From a bacterium (GTDB taxonomy: Bacteria > Myxococcota_A > UBA9160 > UBA4427): a DNA stretch of 48,442 nucleotides. The notes below the pieces were generated by a model, which made no database searches, was not told the DNA's origin, and saw only the letters and a program-made list of their open reading frames with translations. Numbering within the stretch: the stretch's first letter is position 1; each line of letters starts with the position of its first letter. Shown one piece after another: positions 8,566-15,361 of the stretch. The stretch lies in contig JAUIMK010000003.1 in NCBI GenBank assembly GCA_030432735.1, positions 1-48,442 of the forward strand. The letters run 5' to 3'. A program made the position numbers and the translations under genes.

Positions 8566-9276
8566 ATGTCGAACACCTCGCGCATCCTGCTGATCGACGA
8601 CGTCCCGATGTTCCGGGAGCTCGGCCAGATCTTCCTGTCGCGGAGCGGCCCGGTCGATCTCGCCGATTCCGGCTCCGCCGCGTTCCAGAGCGCAGACGAA
8701 CGGCCGCCTACGGTCGTGATCGCGGACATGCACCTCCCCGACATCGAAGGCGCCGAGCTCTGCCGTCGCTTCAAGACCCACCCCGGCTGGGGCTGTCCGC
8801 GCGTCGTGCTGCTCGCGCGCCCCCACGCGCCCGAGGACCACGCCGAAGCCGTCCGCGCCGGTGCCGACGACGTGCTCTTCAAGCCCCTCGAGCGGGACAG
8901 CCTGATCAGCGCCGTGCGTCGCCTCGTCGACTTCGACACGCCGCGCGGGCTGCCGCGTGCCCGGATCACCGAGCGCGTCGAGATCACGACCCGCGGCCGC
9001 CAGATCGAAGGCACGCTTCGCAACGTGAGTCGCGGCGGCGTCTTCGTCGATGCCGCGCTGCAGATGAATCCCGCCGAGGAGGTCTCGCTCTCCTTCAGCC
9101 TCGACGGCAACGGATCGGTCGTCGCCCCGACCGCGCGTGTGGTCTGGGCCGAGCACGGCGAGAACGGTGTGGATCACGTCGGTCTCCGCTTCCTGGAGAT
9201 CGACGCGCAGACCGTCGAACGCATCGACCACTACGTGAGCGACCACTTCCCGCGCACGACGAGCCTGCCCGCGTAG
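8566..9276 (+). CDS. Response regulator with receiver and PilZ domains
   Basis: A 236-residue two-domain regulator. Residues 1-120 form a receiver domain with the acidic pair D11/D12, the phosphoacceptor D54 (VVIADMHLP) and K106 (LFKPL). Residues 130-230 form a PilZ domain with the two c-di-GMP-binding motifs: R-x3-R as RITER (133-137) and N-x-S-x2-G as NVSRGG (153-158). The protein could therefore join phosphorelay and c-di-GMP signals, typically to control motility or envelope functions. Start ATG 8566 is used; an in-frame GTG nine bases upstream is possible. No cognate histidine kinase is adjacent. Confidence 0.88.
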   Translation: MSNTSRILLIDDVPMFRELGQIFLSRSGPVDLADSGSAAFQSADERPPTVVIADMHLPDIEGAELCRRFKTHPGWGCPRVVLLARPHAPEDHAEAVRAGADDVLFKPLERDSLISAVRRLVDFDTPRGLPRARITERVEITTRGRQIEGTLRNVSRGGVFVDAALQMNPAEEVSLSFSLDGNGSVVAPTARVVWAEHGENGVDHVGLRFLEIDAQTVERIDHYVSDHFPRTTSLPA

Positions 9277-9307
9277 GCTCGTCGCGCGCCCGCCGCAGGA
9301 GATTCCC

Positions 9308-9766
9308 ATGACTCGTACGCATCGCACCGGCCGCCGCGCGGCCGCCGAAGCCCTCGCCTTCGCCCTCGCCTTCACGGCCGGGCTCGCGCTCGCGGAGACC
9401 GAAGAGGAGATCCTCGCCAAGCGGACGCAGTGGCAGGAACGCTACCGGGTCGCGCTCACCAACCGCGAGATCCTGAAGGAGAACATCGCGAAGCTGCGCC
9501 ACAACTACGCCCAGGCCCAGCGACGCAACTATCCGCGCGGCGGTGCACGCGAAGCGTTCCTGACCAAGGCGCGCGAGCAGGAAGTCCTGCTCGAGGAGAC
9601 CGAGCAGGAGATCGTCGAGATCCGCGCGGAGGCGCGCGCCGCGAGCATCCCGCCCGGCTGGCTCGCGGAGGTCGAGGACGAGGACATCGTCGCGCCGGCG
9701 GCTCCGGCCGAAGACGAAGAGATCGATCGCGAAGGGCGGAACCCGCTCTACCTCGACGACGAGTAA
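9308..9766 (+). CDS. Secreted coiled-coil protein of unknown function
   Basis: A 152-residue protein with a Shine-Dalgarno (AGGAG) eight bases before the ATG. A signal peptide (AAEALAFALAFTAGLALA) probably ends near residue 29. The mature part is highly charged and helical, TEEEILAKRTQWQERYRVAL and onward through residue ~110, which suggests a coiled coil. The C-terminus is very acidic (EVEDEDIVAPA, AEDEEIDREG). No family is recognised. It follows the REC-PilZ gene by 31 bases and may be part of the same unit. Confidence 0.72.
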   Translation: MTRTHRTGRRAAAEALAFALAFTAGLALAETEEEILAKRTQWQERYRVALTNREILKENIAKLRHNYAQAQRRNYPRGGAREAFLTKAREQEVLLEETEQEIVEIRAEARAASIPPGWLAEVEDEDIVAPAAPAEDEEIDREGRNPLYLDDE

Positions 9767-9830
9767 CGGACGAAGCGGAGCGCGACGCGCTTCACGCGAG
9801 CGCCGCACGTCGGGCCGGATCAGGCAGGCG

Positions 9831-9862
9831 ACGTCCCGCGGAGGCGAGCCTCCACGGGACGT
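9831..9862. terminator. Hairpin between convergent genes, possible bidirectional terminator
   Basis: A strong stem-loop: ACGTCCCG and GGAGG pair with CCTCC and CGGGACGT around a CGAG loop, with one mismatch. It lies between the stops of the genes ending at 9766 and 9874. There is no U-tract on either side, so intrinsic termination is uncertain. Confidence 0.5.
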
Positions 9863-9873
9863 GCCCATTCGAC

Positions 9874-10479
9874 CTAGTAGTCGAAATCGCTCTCGGACTT
9901 GGCCTTCAGCGGTCGCTGCCGGCGTTCGCCCTTGATCACGGACACGACACGGTCGCCCTTCTTGACGATCGTCCAGTGTCGGGTGGCCAGGCTGTCGGAC
10001 GGCTTCATGCGTCGGCTCTCGATGACGGTCGGCTCGTCCGAGTCGTCCGCTGCGTCCATCGGGACGCGGAGAGAGACGCCATTGCGTCCGGATCGCGTGG
10101 TTCCGCCGGTCACGGCGACGGTGTAATCCATCGACGTCCCTGCAGCGACCACGGCCCCCGCCACGGCACCTTCCGGCGCCGTCCGAAGCGCGTCCCGTCG
10201 CGCGAGGATGCGATCCTCGTACGACTCCTTGGACTTCTGCGAGTCGACCTCGGTGAAGCGCTCGTATCGCGAGAGCTTCCCCATCGATCGCCGCGTGGCT
10301 TCGTTGCGGTGCTTCGCCGGGATTCGCTTGGAATCGTCCGTGAACGCGTAGGTCCCGTCTTCGGTCACCCACGAGTACACATTGCCGGCAAAGGCGGGCC
10401 CGGCCAGACCGACGATCAGGACGGCCCCCGTAAGGAGTCGTCCGAATCGCATCCCAGTCTTGACCTTCAGCATGAGCAT
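9874..10479 (-). CDS. DUF4124 domain secreted protein
   Basis: A 201-residue exported protein. I place the start at the ATG at 10479 because GGAGG lies eight bases upstream; ATGs at 10494, 10473 and 10452 are also in frame. After a signal peptide (MRFGRLLTGAVLIVGLAGPAFA) comes the DUF4124 motif NVYSWVTEDGTYAFTDD, a small beta-rich domain common at the N-terminus of proteobacterial envelope proteins. The remainder is charged, with an Ala/Gly-rich segment (GAVAGAVVAAGTSMDYTV) and a C-terminus rich in Lys and Asp. Function is unknown. Confidence 0.8.
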   Translation of the reverse strand: MLMLKVKTGMRFGRLLTGAVLIVGLAGPAFAGNVYSWVTEDGTYAFTDDSKRIPAKHRNEATRRSMGKLSRYERFTEVDSQKSKESYEDRILARRDALRTAPEGAVAGAVVAAGTSMDYTVAVTGGTTRSGRNGVSLRVPMDAADDSDEPTVIESRRMKPSDSLATRHWTIVKKGDRVVSVIKGERRQRPLKAKSESDFDY

Positions 10480-10793
10480 GAGCAATGCCTCCATGTCGAA
10501 TCGTGGAGGCGGGCTCGCGGATGTGGCTGGCTTTCGGCGCGCGTGCGCGGGAGTTGCGCCCGCGCTGCCGATCCCCGGGGAGCGCAGGACGGGCGCGCGC
10601 GATTCGAGCCCACGCGGGGCGTGTTCTGCGCTGCGAATCGGAAGTGCCCGAGGCCCGTCCGAGCGGGTCGCCCGCGTTTCGGATCGCGCCGAGAGTCCCG
10701 ATCTCCGGGGCGAGACGCGGATCCGACGCACCGTGGCGGGCGCGTCTCGGCCCGAGCGCGAATGCCCTGAGGTGGCGCGGCGTTACGGGGGAA
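10480..10793. other. Gene-free divergent intergenic region
   Basis: About 310 bases between the DUF4124 start and the tRNA promoter. ORFs listed here in the track are high-GC shadows without family matches or Shine-Dalgarno sites. I see no RNA gene or repeat; it presumably contains the promoter of the DUF4124 gene, which I cannot place. Confidence 0.5.
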
Positions 10794-10821
10794 TTGACAA
10801 AACGGTGACGCCCCATACAAT
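10794..10821 (+). promoter_or_regulatory. Sigma-70-type promoter of the initiator tRNA gene
   Basis: A consensus -35 box TTGACA (10794-10799) and a TACAAT -10 box (10816-10821) are separated by 16 bases. Transcription would start near 10828, giving a leader of about 25 bases before the tRNA. It stands out clearly against the GC-rich background. Confidence 0.85.
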
Positions 10822-10852
10822 CCGGCTCCCCTCTCGTAGGGCCTGGATTTGT

Positions 10853-10929
<77 letters not shown>

Positions 10930-10934
10930 CTTTT

Positions 10935-11018
10935 TCTGTTTCGGCAGCGAAGAATTCTGTTTCGGCAGCCAAGTGGTCTGTTGCGGCAACGAAGCTTCCT
11001 GCTCGGACAGACGAAGAA
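10935..11018 (+). repeat. 21-bp tandem repeat, three clear units plus one degenerate
   Basis: Immediately after the tRNA and a T5 run, units begin at 10935, 10956 and 10977 with the core TCTGTTTCGGCAGC-AAG (third unit TCTGTTGCGGCAACGAAG). A fourth, more diverged unit lies at 10998-11018. The period is exactly 21 bases. The repeat lies inside the predicted tRNA transcript, ahead of its terminator. Confidence 0.8.
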
Positions 11019-11020
11019 CG

Positions 11021-11055
11021 AACGCCCGGAAGTCGCATCGGCTTCCGGGCGTTTT
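11021..11055 (+). terminator. Rho-independent terminator of the tRNA-fMet transcript
   Basis: A perfect 12-bp stem (AACGCCCGGAAG/CTTCCGGGCGTT) with a nine-base loop runs into a T4 tract. It would end the tRNA transcript about 90 bases past CCA and separate it from yjdM. Confidence 0.88.
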
Positions 11056-11107
11056 CGCTTCGTTCCCTCCGGATCCGCCCGGGACCGGACGGAACGGCGG
11101 AGCCCTC

Positions 11108-11440
11108 ATGTCCGATCCCGAGAACGCCCGCTGCCCGGTCTGTACGATGGACGATCTCCTCGAGCGCGAGGCGGTCGTCGAGTGCGCGACCTGCGGGCAC
11201 GAGTGGGCGCGGGCGTTGGTCGTGCACGACGCGAACGGGCACCCCCTGGCCGACGGGGACGCGGTCACCCTCGTGAAGGACCTCAAGGTCAAGGGCAGCT
11301 CCAGCACGCTCAAGGCCGGCACCAAGATCAAGAAGATCCGGCTGGTCGATCCCGCCCGGAACGCCGATCACGACATCGATGCGAAGACGCCGGAGGGCAT
11401 GGGCGTCCTCATCCGCTCGAAGTGGGTCCGCAAGGCGTAG
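11108..11440 (+). CDS. yjdM: PhnA/YjdM family zinc-ribbon protein
   Basis: A 110-residue protein that matches PhnA/YjdM in length and layout. The N-terminal zinc ribbon is C-x2-C (RCPVC) followed by C-x2-C (CATCGHEW). The C-terminal beta domain contains DANGHPLADGDAVTLVKDLK, KVKGSSSTLKAGTKIKKIRL and the terminal MGVLIRSKWVRKA. Despite the name PhnA, the E. coli protein has no established phosphonatase activity, so the function stays undefined. Start ATG 11108 is the first that yields the family N-terminus. Confidence 0.93.
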   Translation: MSDPENARCPVCTMDDLLEREAVVECATCGHEWARALVVHDANGHPLADGDAVTLVKDLKVKGSSSTLKAGTKIKKIRLVDPARNADHDIDAKTPEGMGVLIRSKWVRKA

Positions 11441-11466
11441 TGCCGTGGACCGTCGACGCGCCCGCC

Positions 11467-12252
11467 CTACGTGCGCGCCGCGTTCCTCCGCAGGCCCGCG
11501 AAGCCGACGGCCGCGAGCAGGACCACCAAACCGCCCCCCGCCCACGGCGTCATCGACGGCACCACGAGCGGCGCATCGTCGAGCTGGAGCTGGACGTTCC
11601 CGATCGCTGCAGCGGTCTGTGCCCCGCAGCAGTCGTCCCCGTCGGCGGTCGCCGACGCCACCGCGGACCAGACGTACGTCCCCGGCGTGATCACCCCCGA
11701 GACGTAGGTCCCCGCTGCGCCCGACGTGGGCGCGCTCCACACGAAGACCGGGGACGAGGCGCCCTCGCGACGGAGCTCGTAGACGAGCGACGCGGCCCCG
11801 CCCTCCGGCGTCGCGGACGCAGACGGGAAGCTCCCGGTGCTGTTGCCGTTGGCGAGCGCGTAGGTCGCGCGGGCATCGATCGAGAAGCGGATCGTGAAGT
11901 CGTGAGCCGCGGAGGCGAGTGCCGCCGCGCCCCCGGCCCCCGCGGTCGAACGCGTCGACATGCGGAGACGGCCTACGGACACGGCGTGCGCGGAGAACGA
12001 GAAGTTGTTCGAGCTCGTGTTGGTTCCGAAGCTCTGCGACACCGAGATGTTCGGCGCGAGATCGAACGACTGCGCCGAGTCGGACCAGCTGTCCTGGTCG
12101 TCCGAGAGCGAGCCGGCGACGTTCGTCTCGCTCGACAGGAGCGTCGTCACGACGGCCTGGGCGGGGGATGCGAGGACGCATAGGGACGCCGCCAGGGAGA
12201 CGAGCGACGCGGCGAGCGACCGGGTCCAGGAGATTCGGGGAGCAAGCAGCAT
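11467..12252 (-). CDS. Secreted protein with C-terminal sorting-type anchor
   Basis: A 261-residue exported protein. The start is the ATG at 12252, with GGAGG six bases upstream. The signal peptide is TRSLAASLVSLAASLCVLASPAQA. The mature part is Ser/Thr/Ala/Gly-rich and beta-like, with a CC pair (GDDCCGAQT). The C-terminus has the three-part layout of exosortase-type substrates: a short motif (VVPSMTPW), a hydrophobic helix (GGGLVVLLAAVGFAGL) and a basic tail (RRNAART). It resembles PEP-CTERM and IPTL-CTERM signals but is not a canonical PEP. Exact role unknown; a surface or envelope protein is likely. Confidence 0.78.
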   Translation of the reverse strand: MLLAPRISWTRSLAASLVSLAASLCVLASPAQAVVTTLLSSETNVAGSLSDDQDSWSDSAQSFDLAPNISVSQSFGTNTSSNNFSFSAHAVSVGRLRMSTRSTAGAGGAAALASAAHDFTIRFSIDARATYALANGNSTGSFPSASATPEGGAASLVYELRREGASSPVFVWSAPTSGAAGTYVSGVITPGTYVWSAVASATADGDDCCGAQTAAAIGNVQLQLDDAPLVVPSMTPWAGGGLVVLLAAVGFAGLRRNAART

Positions 12253-12305
12253 GGGGAGCCTCCGGGGTGACATTCGAAAGCGTAGCAGCGGACGCCCCGC
12301 CCGAT

Positions 12306-13136
12306 TCACCCCTCGAGCAGCCGCCCCGCATCGTCGTAGTCGATCAGTCCGAGCCGCGCGCCGAAGGCCGGATCGTAGGAGCGGAAGCCGAGCAGGTACT
12401 GGACGTCCGCCGGAAGCGTCTTCGCGACGTCGAGGGGCACCGTCAGCTGGTGGTTCTCCTCCGCGCGCAGCCAGCCGCGGCAGAAGCCCGCGTGGAGTCC
12501 GACGCGCCACTCGTCCTCCGTGGTGTTCGCGCCGCCTCCGTGGACCACCTTGCCGGAATAGAGCAGCGCCGATCCCGCCGGCATCGTCGCGCGACAGGTG
12601 GTGCCCGGCGGCACCTCCGGCAACGCCCCTTCCCAGTGGTTCGAGCCGGGCGCGATCACCGTCGCGCCGTTCTCCTCGGTGAAGTCGGTCAAGGCGAAGA
12701 TCGCGGTCACGGTGATCTCGTCGTCGCGCATCGCGTGGGGCCAGTTGAGCTCGTCGCGGTGGAGCATCTGGGCCGTCTCGCCGGGACCGATGCAGATCAG
12801 CTGGCCCGTGTTCAGCCAGTACTCGTTCCGGCCCAGATAGCGATCGCCCATGCTGCGATAGGCCTCGTCCTGGAGGAGCTCGACCCAGGCGGGCGACACC
12901 GCCGGCAGTCCCGTGATGCGCTTGGTCTGCTCGCCGTGGAACTCGGTCCAGAGGCCGGGGGTCGTGCTCCCCGGCGTCTTCTTCGCGACGAGCGGCGCGA
13001 CGTCGCTCTGCAGCCGCGCGAGGAGCGCCTCGTCGAGGAATCCCTCGACGATCACGCCTCCGTCCCGGTCGAAGGCAGCAAAGACCCGGTCCCAATCGAG
13101 ATCGTCGCTGCGCTGGAAGTGCTGGAGCTCGGGCAT
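12306..13136 (-). CDS. Phytanoyl-CoA dioxygenase (PhyH) family protein
   Basis: A 276-residue Fe(II)/2-oxoglutarate dioxygenase of the PhyH family. The iron triad is visible as H126-x-D128 (MLHRDELN) and H199 (KVVHGGGANTT). R211 (EWRVGLHAGF) is placed to bind 2-oxoglutarate. The segment FTEENGATVIAPGSNHWEG is also typical. Family substrates range from fatty acyl-CoA to small metabolites and are not predictable here. It is divergent from the selenoprotein candidate. Confidence 0.92.
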   Translation of the reverse strand: MPELQHFQRSDDLDWDRVFAAFDRDGGVIVEGFLDEALLARLQSDVAPLVAKKTPGSTTPGLWTEFHGEQTKRITGLPAVSPAWVELLQDEAYRSMGDRYLGRNEYWLNTGQLICIGPGETAQMLHRDELNWPHAMRDDEITVTAIFALTDFTEENGATVIAPGSNHWEGALPEVPPGTTCRATMPAGSALLYSGKVVHGGGANTTEDEWRVGLHAGFCRGWLRAEENHQLTVPLDVAKTLPADVQYLLGFRSYDPAFGARLGLIDYDDAGRLLEG

Positions 13137-13285
13137 CGTCGATCCTCGTGCTGGTCTGCGTCTGCGACTGCATCTACGTTTGCGCGGAGCGCGCCGCAGA
13201 GCGGCCTCTCCAGGTTTATCAGGCGCACGCGGCGAGAGCCACGCAATCGTGTGTCCCGGACGGGAACGCCCGGTACCCTCCCGCC

Positions 13286-14425
13286 ATGCCGACGATCCAG
13301 GAGACGATTCCCGATCATCTCGCCGACGCGGCGGAGGCGGCTCGGGCGTGGTTCTCCGCGGATCAGGGCAGCGAGTTCAAGGTGACCGGAATCGTCGATC
13401 CGGGCGACTCGACGGAGGTCCCGCTCCAGCTGATCCTCTGCGGGACCCAGGCGGGCCAGGACGTCTGCCTGCGGGAGCGATTCGACGTGCGCCGCGCCGC
13501 CGAAGGCTTCGACGTCGCGCACCTCGAAGACCCGCCGCCCGCCTTCGGCTCGGTGGCATCGCTCCTCGATCCTCCGGAGGGGGAACGCCGGGGCTGGCTC
13601 GAGGCGACGATCGCGAAGCACGCCTTCACCGTCGTGCTCTTCTATCGCGGCTTCTGGTGACCGCCCTGTCGCCGCGAGTTGCGCGGCTACACCCAGGAAG
13701 GCGTCACCGAAGCCATCCGCGCGGCGGGCGGTGAGATCTACGCGGTCACGAGCGAGCCGCATTCCCTCGCGAGAGACGCCGAGGCCGACTGGGAAACGGG
13801 ACTCACCCACGTCGGTGATCCGCACCAGGAGATCGAGGCGACCTGTCGCGAACGCGGTTGGCTCGCGCTCTTCACGCATCACTGGGACGGCGATCGGCTC
13901 GGCGCCCACGCCGACTGGCTCTCCCACCCGAAGGGCTACTACCAGCCCGGAGTGTTGGTACTCGGCCGCGAAGGGCGCGTGCTCTATCGCTGGCGATCGC
14001 GTCCGAGCCGCTCGAATACCGGCGGCGCGACGGGCCGGCCGACGGCGGCGCACGTCTGGAGCGCCGTCCAGGCGGAGCTCGCGAAGCCCGCCGACGCCCC
14101 CGATGCGCCCCCCGACGACGACCCGACCCTCGATTCGCCGCCCACGCCGTGGCCGCTCTTCGTGCTGCTCCTCCTCGCGAACGGGTGGTTCCTGAAGCCG
14201 CAGACCTTCGATCACTTCGGCGGCGAATTCACTTCCTTCGAACGCATCCGACGCGCGCAGAAGCGTATGGCGGTCTTCGTCGTCGCGTGGATCGCCGCGG
14301 CCTGGCTCCTGCCTGGCTGGCTCGTCGCCCTCGCCTTCGCCGCCTGGGCGATCAAGGTCGGGCCCGGCGTGCGAGACATCCACAGAGGCTTCCAGAACGT
14401 CGGACCGGACGAAGAACCGGACTGA
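13286..14425 (+). CDS. Peroxiredoxin/thioredoxin-like membrane protein read through TGA (probable selenoprotein, Sec125)
   Basis: The ORF track splits this gene at TGA 13658-13660. Both halves are in one frame (13286 to 14425 is 380 codons) and join as FYRGFW-U-PPCRREL, where thiol-peroxidase-like AhpC/TSA proteins have W-C-P-x-C. The TGA thus replaces the first active-site Cys, giving U125-x-x-C128. Residues 1-115 form an N-terminal extension I do not recognise. Residues 115-255 are the thioredoxin-like fold (GGEIYAVTSEPHSLARDAEA, GVLVLGREGRVLYRWRSRP). After a Pro/Asp-rich linker come two hydrophobic segments (WPLFVLLLLANGWF; MAVFVVAWIAAAWLLPGWLVALAFAA). A SECIS-like hairpin follows the TGA. 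A nonsense mutation is the alternative, but no drift is visible downstream. Confidence 0.85.
13661..13703 (+). promoter_or_regulatory. Candidate bacterial SECIS element
   Basis: Directly after the TGA at 13658-13660, GCCGCG (13671-13676) pairs perfectly with CGCGGC (13682-13687) around the loop AGUUG. It is extended by UGU/ACA below a C-U mismatch. The loop begins 16 nt after UGA and its second base is G, which fits the relaxed bacterial SECIS pattern. An outer CGCC/GGCG pairing is possible. Confidence 0.65.
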
Positions 14426-14497
14426 CGCCCGGTCGCTGGTCGGTCGCGCGGGACTGGTCGAATCTCCCCCGCAATCCCGCACAGAGGAACCGACGAC

Positions 14498-15337
14498 ATG
14501 GCGCTCTCCATCCAGCCGACAGGCCACGTCTGTGGCGCGCGCGTCACGGGGCTCGACCTGACCACGTCGCTCGACGACACGACCGTCGCGGCGCTCCGGG
14601 ACGCGTGGCTCGAGCATCACGTGCTCGTCTTCCCCGGCCAGCCGATCGACGACGACGATCTCGAGCGCTTCGCGCGCTATTTCGGCCCTTTCGGACACGA
14701 TCCCTTCTTCGGCCCGATCCCGGGTCGCGAGCACATCGCAGCGATCCGCCGCGACGCCGACGAGACCTCGCCGCTCTTCGCCGAGAACTTCCACTCGGAC
14801 TGGAGCTTCCAGGAGCGGCCGCCCCAGGGCACGGTCCTGCGCAGCGTCGTCACGCCCCCGAGCGGGGGAGACACGCTCTTCGCGGACCAGCACGCCGCCT
14901 ACGCGGCGATGCCGAGCGTGCTCCGCGAACGAATCGACGGGCTGCGCGCGATCCATTCCGCGAAGCTGCCCTATTCGAAGGAGGGCACCTATGGTGAGGC
15001 GGACCGGAGCGCCCGCAGCATGGACATCCGGCCATCGGACGAAGCCCTCGCGGAGTTCGTTCATCCGCTCGTCCTCGAGCACCCCGAGACCGGTCGTCGC
15101 GGCGTCTTCAGCACGCTCGGGTACATCATCGGGATCGAAGGGATGGCGCCGGAGGAAGCGATCCCGCTCCTCAAGGAAGTCTACGACTGGCAGACCCGGG
15201 AGGAAGTGATCTACCGCCACGTCTGGGAGCCGGACATGCTGGTCCTCTGGGACAACCGCAGCGTCCTCCACGCGGCGACCGGCGGCTACGAAGGCCACGA
15301 CCGTCTGCTCCATCGCACGACGATCGGGGCCGCCTAG
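14498..15337 (+). CDS. TauD/TfdA-family 2-oxoglutarate dioxygenase
   Basis: A 279-residue non-heme iron dioxygenase. The N-terminal region (GARVTGLDLTTSLDD, HHVLVFPGQPIDDDDLERFA) is typical for TauD/TfdA. The iron ligands are H99-S-D101 (ENFHSDWSF) and H258 (SVLHAATGG), with the 2-oxoglutarate arginine in DRLLHRTTI. Such enzymes hydroxylate sulfonates, phenoxyacids, carnitine precursors or other small acids; the substrate is not evident. It follows the selenoprotein candidate by 72 bases. Confidence 0.92.
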   Translation: MALSIQPTGHVCGARVTGLDLTTSLDDTTVAALRDAWLEHHVLVFPGQPIDDDDLERFARYFGPFGHDPFFGPIPGREHIAAIRRDADETSPLFAENFHSDWSFQERPPQGTVLRSVVTPPSGGDTLFADQHAAYAAMPSVLRERIDGLRAIHSAKLPYSKEGTYGEADRSARSMDIRPSDEALAEFVHPLVLEHPETGRRGVFSTLGYIIGIEGMAPEEAIPLLKEVYDWQTREEVIYRHVWEPDMLVLWDNRSVLHAATGGYEGHDRLLHRTTIGAA

Positions 15338-15361
15338 CCGCCCGCGCGCCCTCGCTCGCGA

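Noticed and set aside
10935-11018. CRISPR array
   Set aside because: The 21-bp units are contiguous without spacers and too short.
13286-13660. Treating the peroxiredoxin-like gene as a pseudogene broken by a nonsense mutation
   Set aside because: The downstream 254 codons keep the frame, fold and codon bias, and the TGA replaces exactly the active-site Cys; Sec is the simpler reading, although it needs the Sel machinery elsewhere in the genome.
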